The notes under the pieces were generated by a model. That model was not told the DNA's origin. It did no database searches and saw nothing but the letters and a program-made list of their open reading frames with translations. Of a stretch of 64,000 nucleotides of DNA, positions 1-10,780 are shown one piece after another. The DNA lies in the NCBI GenBank assembly GCA_009783085.1, contig WRHU01000002.1:74019-138018 (forward strand), in the 5' to 3' direction. The position numbers were made by a program, and so were the translations under genes. The stretch is from Coriobacteriia bacterium (GTDB taxonomy: Bacteria; Actinomycetota; Coriobacteriia; Coriobacteriales; UBA8131). Each line of letters opens with the position of its first letter. The stretch's first letter is position 1.

Positions 1-3000
1 CCACCGCAACAATGTTGCTTTCTGGGTGCAAACGACGCAACTCCTTGATAACGCCTTTGCCCGTAACGTGATTGGGCAGGCACGCAAAGGGCTGCGTGCA
101 TACAATGTTGGGCGCGCCGCTGTGGATAAGCTCAATCATCTCGGCAGTGAGCAGCCAACCCTCACCCATACTATTGCACAAGCTCAAGACGGGGCGAGCA
201 AAATCAGCAAGCTCATAGATGGTCGCAGGAGGCTCAAAGCGCTCGCTTTTGCGCAGTGCTTTTACCAGCGGACTACGCAAAAAGTTAAACGCTGCAATGG
301 CTGCTTTTGAGCCAATCGATGACTTCCATGGCTTGGTAAGTTCTTGGTGCTGCCAAATGCCGCCACTTATGCCAAAGAGGAAAAACTCGGCAAGGCCGGG
401 CACTACGCACTCGCAACCTTCTCCTTCAATAATGTCAACAATGCCGTTGTTTGCCGTTGGGTGGAACTTAACCAAAATCTCGCCCACCACACCCACGCGC
501 GGCTTGCTGCGGTCATTGACAAGCGGCAACTCGTCAAACTCGCGCACAATAGCCTTGGAGGTTCGCCTAAACTCACGACGATTTATCTTTCCAAAAAGAC
601 TTGCCTTGCAATAGTCCATCCACTTTTCAAACAAAGCCTCAGCACTGCCAGCCTCTGCCTCATACGGCCGGGTGCGATACAAACACTGCATAAGCAAGTC
701 GCCATAATAAATGGCATAAATAGCCCTGCGCAACATATCGGGCTTAATCTTAAATCCGGGGTTATCCTCGCCAAGCGAATGGAATGACAAAGCAATAACG
801 GGCACGTGCCCCGCTCCCGCCTCTTTAAGAGCCTTGCGGATAAGCCCAATGTAGTTGGTCGCACGGCAGCCGCCACCTGTTTGCGTAATGATAACCGCCG
901 TTTTGTCGAGGTCATACTCGCCGCTGGTAATCGCCTCCATGATTTGACCCGTAACAAGAATGGAGGGGTAGCAAATATCGTTGTTGGTGTACTTGAGCCC
1001 CGCCTCAACCGCACCTTGGTCAACCGAAGGCAAAAGCTTAAAGTTGTAGCCCGCTTGATCAAAAACCTTGATGAGCAAATCAAAGTGAATGGGTGCCATC
1101 TGCGGGCTTAGAACCGTATAGCGGTCTGCTTTCATCTGCTCGGTAAACTGCACTTTTTCAAATGCGGTTGATGTTGGTTGCATTTTTGCGCCAACCTCGC
1201 GCTGTTCTTGTAAAGCAGCGAGCAGCGAACGCACACGAATGCGTGCCGCACCAAGGTTGCTCACTTCGTCGATTTTTAAAACGGTGTAAATCTTGCCTGC
1301 TGGCTCAAGTATTTCTTGCACTTGATCGGTGGTCAAAGCGTCGAGCCCACAGCCAAAGCTGTTAAGCTGAATAAGGTCAAGCCGGTCTTTGGAGGTAACA
1401 AACTTGGCAGCTGCATATAAGCGCGAGTGATACATCCACTGGTCAACAACACGCAACGAGCGCTCAGGTTTGTAAAGGTGCGCCACAGAATCCTCGGTCA
1501 AAACCGCCAAGCCAAAACTTGCCAAAAGCTCGGGGATAGCATGGTTAATTTCTGGGTCAAGGTGATACGGACGCCCTGCCAGCACAATGCCGTGCGCCTC
1601 AGTTTCCTCAATCCAAACAAGAGCTTCCTCGCCCGCCGCACGCACATCGCGCTTAAAGGCTTCGTCCTCTGCCCACGCCAACTCAACGGCTTCTGTTATT
1701 TCTTTGAGCGTTGGCAAGCTGCCACGCATATTCTCGCTGGTTTGCCACCATTTGGTCATTTCCTCATGGATGCGGCGTGGCAAAATGTCGATGCGGTCAT
1801 AGGGCAAAAACGGATTAAAAAAGTCAACATGACTTTCCTGCAAATCCTCAACATTGAGTTTGATAACCTCAGGATAGCTCACCACAACGGGACAATTAAA
1901 GTGGTTGGGTGCGCCGTCGTCCTCTTTGCGCTCATGGCGAATACAGGGCATAAAAATGAAATCAACTTCTTTTTCGGGATTGAGCAGGTTCATAATGTGC
2001 CCGTGGCTTAACTTGCCCGGATAACACACGCTCTCCGAAGGCATGGACTCGATGCCTTCCTCATACGTTGATTTACGGCTCTCGTCGCTGAGCTGCACCC
2101 TAAATCCAAGCTTGGTAAACAGCGTGAACCAGAAGGGGTAGTTCTCGTACATATTCAAAACACGTGCAAGCCCTACGGTTGCTCTCGTTGCCTCATTTGA
2201 TTCGAGTGGAACATAGGGGTTTTCTGGCGTGCCGTTAAACAGGCGCTCCGTTTTCCACGCAAACAAATTGGGGAGGTCGGCGACTTCTGGGTGTACGCCC
2301 GCCCCTCGCTCGCAACGGTTGCCCGTGATGAAGCGTCGCTTTTTGCCCGTTTCTGGGTCGGTGCCAAAGGTATTAATAGTGAGCAAGCAGTTATTAGAAC
2401 ACAGCCTGCAGCGCGTAGTTTTGTGGGTGGGACTGAGAGCTTTTAGCTCTGTTGGGGCAAGAAGGGTTGATGAGGCTACGCCTGCGCTCCGCTCGCTTTC
2501 TGAGCTGCTGGAGGAAGTGGTGGTGCTTGGAGTGGCATCGTCAGAGGCAACGGCACTGCTGGCGGCCTCAAACCGGTCGCGCGCAAGCAGGGCTGCTCCG
2601 TAAGCACCCATCGTACCAGCAATATCCGGACGAACCGCATCGCAGCCCGAGAGCAGCTCAAAAGAACGCAGCACGGCATCGTTTAAGAAGGTGCCACCTT
2701 GGACAATTACCTTGTCGCCAACATCTTTGGGGTCACGTATTTTGATAACCTTAAACAGGGCGTTTTTGATAACACTGTAAGAAAGCCCGGCGGAAATATC
2801 GCCCACCGTTGCGCCCTCTTTTTGGGCCTGTTTAACCCGAGAATTCATAAAAACCGTGCAGCGGCTTCCCAAATCAACGGGACGCTTTGCCTCAATGGCA
2901 GAGCGCGCAAACTCCTCAACGTCCATGTTCAAAGAAACCGCAAAGCTTTCGATAAACGAACCACAACCCGAGGAACACGCCTCGTTAAGCATGATGTGGT

Positions 3001-4420
3001 CAATAACGCCATCACGCACGCGCAGGCACTTCATATCTTGTCCGCCAATGTCGAGGATAAACTCAACACCCGGCAGCATTTCTTGTGCCCCACGCAAATG
3101 TGCAATAGTTTCGATTTCGCCGGAGTCGCACTGTAGGGCTTCGAGCAACAAGCCCTCGCCGTATCCCGTAACGGTGGTATGCCCAATGGTCACTAACGGA
3201 TCGCTGCTGTTTTTGTCGGCGGGCAAAGAAGCGTATATCTCAAGCAGAGCGTTTTTAGCCGTTTCGATAACCTCGCCTTTGTTGTGTGCATAGTATTGTG
3301 TGAGCAGCTCGCCGTTGCGCCCAATAAGAGCAGCCTTAAACGTGGTTGAGCCCGCATCAATGCCGAGAAAAGCAGGGCCACGATAGTTCGCTAAATCTCC
3401 CCGAGGCACTATCGCCTCAGCATGACGAGCAACAAACTCATCATAATCCTTTTCGTCGGCAAACAAGGGGTCAAGGCGCACCACCTCTGATGCCTGCGTA
3501 TCGCCCAGTTTTGCGAGGCGCGCCACAATGGTGTCAAGGGTAATTGGCTCGCCGTTTGCACCCGCCAAAGCCGCACCCTTCGCCACAAAAAGATGGGCGT
3601 TGTCGGGCTTGATAGTTTGCTCAGGAGTCAACTCAAGCGTAAGCACAAAGCGTTTTTCAAGCTCTGGCAAATACTCAAGTGGTCCACCGAGAAAGGCGAT
3701 GTTTCCTCTGATGGGTCGTCCGCAAGCTAGGCCGCCAATGGTCTGCGTTACCACGCTTTGAAAAATGGAAGCGGCAATGTCTTCCTTGCGTGCGCCCTCG
3801 TTAAGGAGGGGCTGCACGTCGGTTTTGGCAAACACGCCGCAGCGCGACGCAATAGGATAAATAATGCTGGCGTCGCGCGCAAGTACGTCAAGTCCCAGCG
3901 CATCGGTATTAAGAAGGGTCGCCATCTGGTCGATAAATGAACCCGTTCCACCGGCACACGTGCCGTTCATGCGCTGCTCAACGCCGTGGTCAAAATAGAT
4001 GATTTTTGCGTCCTCGCCACCCAGCTCAATAACAACATCAGTGGTGGGGATAAAAGCCTCAACGGCAGTTTTTGAGGCAATAACTTCCTGCACAAAAGGT
4101 AGCTCGAGCCACTGGGCAAGCAGCAAGCCGCCCGAACCCGTAATGTTCACGGTCATGGGCGTGTCACCAAAATGCTTGGCAGCGCCGCCGATAATTTCTG
4201 CAATAGTGGCACGAATATCAGCGTGATGCCGCTGATAATCCGAATAGACAATGTTGTTTTCTGAATCAAGCGCCGCACATTTGACTGTGGTAGAGCCAAC
4301 GTCAATGCCCAGAAAAAGCGGCGTATCAAAAGCGGGCGACGTTTCTGGTGCGGGCGGCGTATCTAAAGCGGGCGGCGCAGGCGTGGTGCTTGGCGCAAGC
4401 GGCGTATCTGGAGTATTCAA
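1..4420 (-). CDS. 2-hydroxyacyl-CoA dehydratase activator/dehydratase-type fusion protein (BadF/BcrA ATPase domains plus dehydratase region), C-terminus beyond window
   Basis: Not in the ORF track because it runs off the left edge. Reverse translation is open from TTG at 4420 (AAAGGA upstream) to base 1. Two ASKHA-type repeats seen: [21 protein letters not shown]...[34 protein letters not shown] and [21 protein letters not shown]...[38 protein letters not shown]; left end reads [20 protein letters not shown]. Confidence 0.88.
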   Translation of the reverse strand, partial: MNTPDTPLAPSTTPAPPALDTPPAPETSPAFDTPLFLGIDVGSTTVKCAALDSENNIVYSDYQRHHADIRATIAEIIGGAAKHFGDTPMTVNITGSGGLLLAQWLELPFVQEVIASKTAVEAFIPTTDVVIELGGEDAKIIYFDHGVEQRMNGTCAGGTGSFIDQMATLLNTDALGLDVLARDASIIYPIASRCGVFAKTDVQPLLNEGARKEDIAASIFQSVVTQTIGGLACGRPIRGNIAFLGGPLEYLPELEKRFVLTLELTPEQTIKPDNAHLFVAKGAALAGANGEPITLDTIVARLAKLGDTQASEVVRLDPLFADEKDYDEFVARHAEAIVPRGDLANYRGPAFLGIDAGSTTFKAALIGRNGELLTQYYAHNKGEVIETAKNALLEIYASLPADKNSSDPLVTIGHTTVTGYGEGLLLEALQCDSGEIETIAHLRGAQEMLPGVEFILDIGGQDMKCLRVRDGVIDHIMLNEACSSGCGSFIESFAVSLNMDVEEFARSAIEAKRPVDLGSRCTVFMNSRVKQAQKEGATVGDISAGLSYSVIKNALFKVIKIRDPKDVGDKVIVQGGTFLNDAVLRSFELLSGCDAVRPDIAGTMGAYGAALLARDRFEAASSAVASDDATPSTTTSSSSSESERSAGVASSTLLAPTELKALSPTHKTTRCRLCSNNCLLTINTFGTDPETGKKRRFITGNRCERGAGVHPEVADLPNLFAWKTERLFNGTPENPYVPLESNEATRATVGLARVLNMYENYPFWFTLFTKLGFRVQLSDESRKSTYEEGIESMPSESVCYPGKLSHGHIMNLLNPEKEVDFIFMPCIRHERKEDDGAPNHFNCPVVVSYPEVIKLNVEDLQESHVDFFNPFLPYDRIDILPRRIHEEMTKWWQTSENMRGSLPTLKEITEAVELAWAEDEAFKRDVRAAGEEALVWIEETEAHGIVLAGRPYHLDPEINHAIPELLASFGLAVLTEDSVAHLYKPERSLRVVDQWMYHSRLYAAAKFVTSKDRLDLIQLNSFGCGLDALTTDQVQEILEPAGKIYTVLKIDEVSNLGAARIRVRSLLAALQEQREVGAKMQPTSTAFEKVQFTEQMKADRYTVLSPQMAPIHFDLLIKVFDQAGYNFKLLPSVDQGAVEAGLKYTNNDICYPSILVTGQIMEAITSGEYDLDKTAVIITQTGGGCRATNYIGLIRKALKEAGAGHVPVIALSFHSLGEDNPGFKIKPDMLRRAIYAIYYGDLLMQCLYRTRPYEAEAGSAEALFEKWMDYCKASLFGKINRREFRRTSKAIVREFDELPLVNDRSKPRVGVVGEILVKFHPTANNGIVDIIEGEGCECVVPGLAEFFLFGISGGIWQHQELTKPWKSSIGSKAAIAAFNFLRSPLVKALRKSERFEPPATIYELADFARPVLSLCNSMGEGWLLTAEMIELIHSGAPNIVCTQPFACLPNHVTGKGVIKELRRLHPESNIVAV

Positions 4421-4717
4421 AAGCAGGTGTCCTTTGTTTTAATGTGAAGCCCCAACGCAAGCAGCAAACAAGCCCTGCGCAAGCCCCACAAGCTTCCCGT
4501 ATAAAATGGCTGCATGCATGGATTCACGCAAACAGCCCCCTCTAGTTGCAATACATAAGTACAACAACGTAAGTATAGCGTGTTTGCTGCTGAGGAGCGA
4601 GGGCGATTGGGTGTCAGTTAGGTGTCAATCGACAGTTCTGGGTATTAGTTTATGAAGTCATATGATATCATTATGTAATCAAATGACAACACTATTCTAA
4701 ACCTCAAAGGAGGCATT

Positions 4718-4936
4718 ATGAACACCACGCTAACTGTTCGCATGGATAGCGAACTCAAAAACCAATTTGCGGAAGTCCTTGACACGCTCGGGCTTGATGC
4801 CCCAACCGTTGTTCGTATGCTTGCCAAGCAAACGGTTCGCAACAAAGCAGTCCCGCTCGCCTTATCGCTGGCCGAAACTGAACGAGACACCCTTGCTTTT
4901 CTTGACAACGTCAGAGCTGATTGGGGTGAGTGGTGA
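4718..4936 (+). CDS. RelB/DinJ-family-like antitoxin
   Basis: MNTTLTVRMDSELKNQFAEVLDTLGLDAPTVVRMLAKQTV ribbon-helix-helix pattern; overlaps downstream MazF-like gene (TGATG); RBS aaaggagg. Confidence 0.8.
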   Translation: MNTTLTVRMDSELKNQFAEVLDTLGLDAPTVVRMLAKQTVRNKAVPLALSLAETERDTLAFLDNVRADWGEW

Positions 4937-5262
4937 TGCCAGTCTTTGGCGATGTCGTTCTTGCAGCTGGTGGAGCATATTCTGCAAAACCAAGACCCGT
5001 ACTCATTTTTCAAAGTCAGGATTTTAACACTGGAGAGTCGGTTCTCGTTATTCCGTTCACAACAACGCATAATCCAAATATTATTACACGCCTCAAAATT
5101 GAACCATCAAAAAACAATGGGCTTAACAAGCCGTGTTTCCTTGAAATAGGCAAGCTTTCTGCTATTAGTATTGCCTGTGTTGGCAAGCGCATTGGTGCAC
5201 TCAATACTGCCGAGCTTGAAAAGGCAAAAGGTCTTGCTGCCAAACTACTCACGCTTGAGTAA
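4936..5262 (+). CDS. MazF/PemK-like endoribonuclease toxin
   Basis: MPVFGDVVLAAGGAYSAKPRPVLIFQSQDF...LVIPFTT; start ATG overlaps antitoxin stop. Confidence 0.78.
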   Translation: MPVFGDVVLAAGGAYSAKPRPVLIFQSQDFNTGESVLVIPFTTTHNPNIITRLKIEPSKNNGLNKPCFLEIGKLSAISIACVGKRIGALNTAELEKAKGLAAKLLTLE

Positions 5263-5297
5263 GTGTTTTTGCGCCAAGCACGCCCCTTGGGTTCGTT

Positions 5298-5918
5298 TTA
5301 GTCAAATCGGCCGGTGTGACGCGTGCGCGTTTCTGAGTTATTTTTTTTACGTCGTGCCCGAGAAAACATTTTGGAAGCCACAAGATAGATTACAACAAGG
5401 GTCAGCAGTCCAAAAAGAAGCAAAAGTTGAGAGGCTATTCGTTGGGCGGGAAGCTCAACGGTGGTTAAAGGCACAAGGTTGCCGTCTGCAGCAGTGAGTG
5501 AACGACCTTCGCTGAGTGGAGGAGGAGGGTCTTCTATGGTAGTTACCTCAGAGCTTTCGGGTGCGGTGGCGTTGTTGGGTGTGCTGGCGTTGTTGGGTTC
5601 GGTGGCTTCGGTAGGTTCGGCTCCTCGTGCAGATTTTACAAGTTCGGCGGATTCAGAAGCCCCCGTGGACTCTGTGGCCTCAGCAGGAGTTTCGGACGCT
5701 TGTGCCTGCTCTTGTTCTGGTTCGGCAGCAAAAACTGGATGCGGCAGGGCAAAACACAGCACGCAGCCAAGCAGCAGCGACAAAGACAAAAACGTCGTGC
5801 CCATCACAACAAGGGACTTGTTAGCCTTCCCAACCAAATGCCCACCAAGCCTTACCCCAACACAAGCGACACTGTCAGACGCAGATGCGCTTTTGTGCCA
5901 GACACGCATACGCAGCAC
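5298..5918 (-). CDS. hypothetical membrane protein, Ala/Glu/Pro/Thr-rich extracellular segment, C-terminal TM and basic tail
   Basis: Two hydrophobic segments (TTFLSLSLLLGCVLCFALP; IASQLLLLFGLLTLVVIYLVASKM). Confidence 0.6.
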   Translation of the reverse strand: MLRMRVWHKSASASDSVACVGVRLGGHLVGKANKSLVVMGTTFLSLSLLLGCVLCFALPHPVFAAEPEQEQAQASETPAEATESTGASESAELVKSARGAEPTEATEPNNASTPNNATAPESSEVTTIEDPPPPLSEGRSLTAADGNLVPLTTVELPAQRIASQLLLLFGLLTLVVIYLVASKMFSRARRKKNNSETRTRHTGRFD

Positions 5919-6071
5919 TTCTGCACGTACGCAACGCTTACCTCATTCTACGCTCTTTATGGTACTCCTTTTGGGGGTTTTGTGTGTAGCTCGTTAGCTT
6001 GGGAGAGGGGCGCTACGTTGTGCGGGCTTTATTGGACAACGGCCGTAACTATCCTACAGCTCCCCCGCTAG

Positions 6072-6092
6072 GCCCCGCATCAAGTGCGGGGC
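6072..6092. terminator. GC-rich hairpin in intergenic region (gccccgca-tcaag-tgcggggc)
   Basis: Perfect 8-bp inverted repeat with 5-nt loop. Confidence 0.4.
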
Positions 6093-6207
6093 GACAACCT
6101 AGGATACAGACCAGCTTGGCACAAAGTACGACAACCATAAGGTTGCGGGTCGGGTCCGCAATGACGCTCCTCGGATTTTCACTTTGTCGCTTTTGTCCTT
6201 ATTGCTT

Positions 6208-7146
6208 TTACGCTTTGTCGCTTTTGTCCTTGTCGTGCCGCAAGCGTTTTTCAAAGCGGTCGATGGTGTCGATAATTTTTCCGTTAAAAATGATACCCAA
6301 AAGCCCCAAGCCGCCAACTATAATCGCAACAATAATGGCAGACGTGTAGTTTCCTTGCATCATCGCCTTGCCAAAAAAAGTTGAGGCAACAACGGCGGGA
6401 GTTCGTGCAAGTGTACTGATAACAAAGTAGTGGGCTGGATGAATATTGGTAAGCGGAACAAGATAGGTAAAGAAGTCTTTGGGCAAGCCGGGGATAAAAA
6501 AGAGGATAAAAACTATGACGTTAAGCCGCTTGCTGTCTTGCAAGAAGCGCATTTTATCCTCATGCTTTTTGCCAATCATCGCATGGACAAAAGGTGCGCC
6601 AAGTTTTCTCACCACATAAAAAACAAAAATGCTAGCAATAAGCGCACCAAAAATGACAATGAGCGAGCCCCAAAGCGGGCCATATATAGCACCAATGGCA
6701 AACTGGACTGCCTCGCCCGGTATAACAGCAACCACAACATGAAGGCATTGCAGCCCGAGGCATATCAAAACGCCCCAAATGTGAGCGTCGTGAATCATTT
6801 TTACGAGCTCTTGACGACCTTCGTCGCTGGTGAGGTGACCAATGTAGGGCAAGAGCATCAGCCCAATACCTACCAGCACAAGAAATGCCGCTACCAGTCC
6901 AAAAAACTTGAGTTTGTCGGCAAAGGAAATGCCTGCGGGTTTCTCGTCTTGCGGTTTTTCGGGCTGAGGTTTTTCAGCTTGGAACTTCGCAGTTTGCGTT
7001 TTCTCGGCTTTCAGCGGCTTCTCGGCTTTCAGCGGCTTCTCGGCTTTCAGCGGCTTCTCGGCCTGCGCTTTTTCGAGCTGTACCTTCCCGCCTTTCAGCG
7101 GCTTCTCGGTTTTAGTTTTATCCGTACTCTGCGGTTTTTTGCTCAC
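6208..7146 (-). CDS. TVP38/TMEM64 (VTT/SNARE-associated, DedA-like) family membrane protein with Lys/Pro-rich repeated N-terminus
   Basis: VIPGEAVQFAIGAIYGPLWGSLIVIFGALIASIFVFYVVRKLG and FFIPGLPKDFFTYLVPLTNI motifs; N-terminal KPLKAEKPLKAEKPLKAEK repeats. Confidence 0.8.
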   Translation of the reverse strand: MSKKPQSTDKTKTEKPLKGGKVQLEKAQAEKPLKAEKPLKAEKPLKAEKTQTAKFQAEKPQPEKPQDEKPAGISFADKLKFFGLVAAFLVLVGIGLMLLPYIGHLTSDEGRQELVKMIHDAHIWGVLICLGLQCLHVVVAVIPGEAVQFAIGAIYGPLWGSLIVIFGALIASIFVFYVVRKLGAPFVHAMIGKKHEDKMRFLQDSKRLNVIVFILFFIPGLPKDFFTYLVPLTNIHPAHYFVISTLARTPAVVASTFFGKAMMQGNYTSAIIVAIIVGGLGLLGIIFNGKIIDTIDRFEKRLRHDKDKSDKA

Positions 7147-7751
7147 TGAATGCGCACCTTCCCGCCTTCGTCTATAGACACGCGGCCTGTGGCAACAAGT
7201 TGCAAAACCTCTGGATACAGCTCATGCTCAACGTCGTGGATTTTTTTCTCCAAGCCTCTGATCGAATCATTCTCCTCAACAACCACCGCACGCTGTGCGA
7301 TGATAGGACCCTCGTCATATTCTCCGTTGGCAAAATGCACCGTAACGCCCGTAATTTTGACGCCTGCTTCGTAGGCATCAAGCACCCCGTGCGCGCCCTT
7401 AAAGGAAGGCAACAACGCCGGATGCAGGTTGATGACCCGATTGGGAAACGCATCAAGCAAGCCGTTGCCAACCATGCGCATATACCCAGCCATCGCCACG
7501 TATTCCGCACCGGCGCTTTTAAGTTCTTGAGCAATAATGGTGTCGGCTTGCTCACGGTCTTGATAAACCTCAGGTGTCAGGGCCATCGTGGGGATTCCCG
7601 CCTCGCTTGCACGAACCAAACCGTATGCATCGGGCTTACTTGAAACCACCAAAACAATCTCGGCATCAAGTGTGCCAGCAGCTATTGCGTCAATGAGCGC
7701 TTGGAGGTTTGTTCCGCCACCCGATATTAAAACGCCAAGTTTCATCATCAT
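7143..7751 (-). CDS. purN: phosphoribosylglycinamide formyltransferase
   Basis: KLGVLISGGGTNLQALIDAI...NLHPALLPSFKGAHGVLDAYEAGVKITGVTVHF; adjacent to purM, purF. Confidence 0.95.
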   Translation of the reverse strand: MMMKLGVLISGGGTNLQALIDAIAAGTLDAEIVLVVSSKPDAYGLVRASEAGIPTMALTPEVYQDREQADTIIAQELKSAGAEYVAMAGYMRMVGNGLLDAFPNRVINLHPALLPSFKGAHGVLDAYEAGVKITGVTVHFANGEYDEGPIIAQRAVVVEENDSIRGLEKKIHDVEHELYPEVLQLVATGRVSIDEGGKVRIQ

Positions 7752-7786
7752 TTCCCTTTCAGTGCCTGCCTACGTTCAGGACTGTT

Positions 7787-8875
7787 CTATTCGTAGCGAA
7801 CACACGGCTCGCTGTCTGGCAAAGTTGCGGCAATAATTTTTCCGATAATAACAGCATCGTCGCCAAGCTGCTTAAGCACCTTGCTGGCGCACTCGCTCTC
7901 AACAATAATCGCAAGCCCAATGCCCATGTTAAAGGTCTTAAGCGCCTCTTCCTCTGAGAGAGAAGCAGCATCAATAACGGCCTCTATAACAGGCGGAACA
8001 GCCCAAGAGCCCCGTTTGATGAGTGCGTCGTTGCCTTTTGGCAAGGCACGGTTAAGATTTTCGGTAATGCCACCACCCGTTATGTGCGCCGCAGCATGAA
8101 TGTCTGCGCCAAAGGTTTTGATGAGCCCCAGCAAGTCTTTAACATACATACGAGTAGGGGCAAGCAGTGCTTCTGCAAGCGTGGTGGTATTTGAGGTGTC
8201 AGGAACGTCGTCAGAGGCAGCGCCAAAGTCGGGCAGCGTTTTGCTGTGCAGCTCCTCATCGCTGAGGCCATCGGTAAAAGCACGGCGCACCAGCGAATAT
8301 CCATTAGAGTGCAGCCCGCTTGAAGCAAGGCCAATAATCACGTCGCCTGTGCCTACTCGATCCGGGCCAATCATCTGCGCACGGTCAACTGCTCCAACAC
8401 AAAAGCCGCTCAAATCATAATCTGTAGCAGCCATAACGCCTGGGTGCTCCGCCATTTCTCCACCGATAAGCGCACAGCCAGCTTGCTTGCAGCCCTCGGC
8501 AATGCCTCCAACCACCTCGGCAACAAAGGCCGCATCAAGTGCGCCAAGCGCAATATAATCGAGAAAAAACAGAGGGCGAGCTCCACAGGTTACAATATCA
8601 TTGGCACACATAGCAACTAAATCTATGCCCACGCTTGCATGATTGCCAACACGCTTTGCCAACTCAAGCTTGGTGCCCACGCCGTCGGTGCCGCTCACCA
8701 AAATAGGATCGTCCATCTCTTTGAGCGCAGCAGCAGAAAACAGTCCGCCAAAGCCCCCTAAATCACCAATAACCTCAGGTGTATAGGTTGCCCGAACAGC
8801 ATCTTTGATAGCGTCAACCGCACGAACACCCTCGTCGATGTCCACGCCGGCTTGCTTGTAGGTTATTTCTGACAT
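7787..8875 (-). CDS. purM: phosphoribosylformylglycinamidine cyclo-ligase
   Basis: MSEITYKQAGVDIDEG...LVSGTDGVGTKLELAKRVGNHASVGIDLVAMCANDIVTCGARPLFFLDY; ORF track extends to 8920 but MSEITYKQAG is the likely start. Confidence 0.95.
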   Translation of the reverse strand: MSEITYKQAGVDIDEGVRAVDAIKDAVRATYTPEVIGDLGGFGGLFSAAALKEMDDPILVSGTDGVGTKLELAKRVGNHASVGIDLVAMCANDIVTCGARPLFFLDYIALGALDAAFVAEVVGGIAEGCKQAGCALIGGEMAEHPGVMAATDYDLSGFCVGAVDRAQMIGPDRVGTGDVIIGLASSGLHSNGYSLVRRAFTDGLSDEELHSKTLPDFGAASDDVPDTSNTTTLAEALLAPTRMYVKDLLGLIKTFGADIHAAAHITGGGITENLNRALPKGNDALIKRGSWAVPPVIEAVIDAASLSEEEALKTFNMGIGLAIIVESECASKVLKQLGDDAVIIGKIIAATLPDSEPCVRYE

Positions 8876-8946
8876 ATCTCTCCGTATAAAATGTCGTCGC
8901 TTAAGGTGGCCCCTAAGCAAGCTTGCCTAAACCTAAAAACTAAAAA

Positions 8947-10527
8947 CTAAAACATCGCTTTCATGCCAAGGCTTTCTTGCGGCCACCACTCAGGCTCAAG
9001 CTCGCTGCAAAACGACTGGTTTTGCACTTGCTCCGGAACCATAATAGGATACGAGCCCGAGAAGCAGGCAGTGCAGTAGCCAGGATTATCGCCCTTAACG
9101 CTGTTGAGCAGACCGTCGTAAGAAATGTACGCAAGCGTGTCGCTGCCAACGTAGTCGTTTATCTCATCAATCGTCATTTTTGAAGCAATAAGCTGATCTT
9201 GCGTGTCGGTGTCGATGCCGTAAAAACAGGGCCAAACAACCGGGGGCGAAACAATGCGCAGGTGTACTTCGCTCGCTCCGGCATCGCGCAGCATTTGCAC
9301 AAGCTGTCGAGAAGTATTGCCGCGCACAATGGAATCGTCAACAACTATCAGGCGCTTGCCTTTAATAGTCGCCGAGAGTGGATTGAGCTTAAGACGAATA
9401 CCTCGCTGGCGCAGCGTTTGCGTAGGCTGAATAAAGGTGCGTCCCACATAGCGGTTCTTGATGATGCCCTCGGCAAAAGGAATGCCGCTGCCCTGCGCAT
9501 AGCCAACCGCAGAAGGCACGCCACTGTCGGGCACACCGATAACAATGTCAGCCTCAACCGAAGCTTCGGCTGCCAAGTTGCGTCCCATAGCAACACGGGA
9601 TTCGTAGACCCCTTGCCCGTCTATAATGCTGTCTGGGCGTGCAAAGTAAACAAACTCGAAAATGCACAGTGAGCGCTTATGCGTAGCAATCGCCTGCTCG
9701 CACGAAAAGCCGTCGTCGCCCACGCCGCTCAAACGAATAATCTCGCCGGGTTCAACGTCGCGCACAAACTCAGCGCCCACAATGTCAAGTCCGCAGGTTT
9801 CAGAAGCAACAACCCACCCACGGTTGTTAGGCAAACGGCCAATAGAAAGCGGCCGCACGCCATGTGGATCCCTAAAGGTATACAGAGCATCGGGCGTAAT
9901 GAGAACCATGGCGTACGCACCCTCGATAAGCTCCATGGCCTTGCGAATGCCCTCGCGAATATGATGCGTTTCCTCGGTGAAATAGCCGATAAGCTTGGCC
10001 GCAACTTCGCTGTCTGCCGTTGAGCGAAAGTCGATGCCGTTATCTATAAGAAACGCTCGCAAAGCAGCAGTGTTGATGAGCGTTCCGTTGTGAGCGAGTG
10101 CGATGATTTCCTCGCCGATAGTTGAAAGATGCGGCTGCGCCGCCTCCCACGATGCCGAGCTGCCGCCCGTTGAATAGCGTGTGTGCCCAATGGCAAGCTG
10201 ACCGGTGAGCGTTGAAAGGGCGTTCTCATCAAAAACCTGCGTTACAAGCCCCATGTCTTTGGTGGCAAGAACCTCAGCGCCGTCAGCAACGGCAATGCCA
10301 GCGCTTTCTTGCCCTCGGTGCTGCAGGGCATGAAGCCCAAAATAGGTCATGCGAGAAACGTCCTCGTCGGGGGCGTAAATGCCAAAAATGGCGCAGGCTT
10401 CCTCGGGGTGATCGGGGCGTTCTTGGCTTAGGTCTTGTGGTTGAGCTTGACGTTGCATTTGCTGTTGCGCTTGCTGGTGCATTTGACGCTGTTCTTGGTC
10501 GAAATGATCCTGATCTTGGGTAGTCAA
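8947..10527 (-). CDS. purF: amidophosphoribosyltransferase with Gln-rich N-terminal extension
   Basis: EEACAIFGIYAPDEDVSRMTYFGLHALQHRGQESAGIA; VVDDSIVRGNTSRQLVQMLRDAGASEVHLRI. Confidence 0.95.
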   Translation of the reverse strand: MTTQDQDHFDQEQRQMHQQAQQQMQRQAQPQDLSQERPDHPEEACAIFGIYAPDEDVSRMTYFGLHALQHRGQESAGIAVADGAEVLATKDMGLVTQVFDENALSTLTGQLAIGHTRYSTGGSSASWEAAQPHLSTIGEEIIALAHNGTLINTAALRAFLIDNGIDFRSTADSEVAAKLIGYFTEETHHIREGIRKAMELIEGAYAMVLITPDALYTFRDPHGVRPLSIGRLPNNRGWVVASETCGLDIVGAEFVRDVEPGEIIRLSGVGDDGFSCEQAIATHKRSLCIFEFVYFARPDSIIDGQGVYESRVAMGRNLAAEASVEADIVIGVPDSGVPSAVGYAQGSGIPFAEGIIKNRYVGRTFIQPTQTLRQRGIRLKLNPLSATIKGKRLIVVDDSIVRGNTSRQLVQMLRDAGASEVHLRIVSPPVVWPCFYGIDTDTQDQLIASKMTIDEINDYVGSDTLAYISYDGLLNSVKGDNPGYCTACFSGSYPIMVPEQVQNQSFCSELEPEWWPQESLGMKAMF

Positions 10528-10780
10528 GGTAGCTCACTCTCTCTGGGCTAGAAGCGTAAAAAATCTATTACGAATTCATAATGCGTCCGTAATAAGTCCA
10601 CCTGCGATTTTAACACACGCACTCGACTACGGCGCTGCGAATGGGCTAAGTTTGACAGCGGATTTTGGTGTCGGCGGGCTGGGCTTGTTGCCGCAAGCGG
10701 GCTGGGGCTGCTGATGCAGACGGCTGGGCTTGGTGCCGCAGCAGACTGGATCCGTTGCCCAAGTGGGCTGAGCCTACGCC

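Noticed and set aside
26-4545. Many short + and - ORFs in the first 4.5 kb
   Set aside because: They are shadow ORFs over one long minus-strand coding frame that runs off the window edge.
6072-6175. REP/palindromic repetitive element after the 5-6 kb membrane protein gene
   Set aside because: Only one copy is visible in the window, so a repeat family cannot be supported; kept only as a hairpin.
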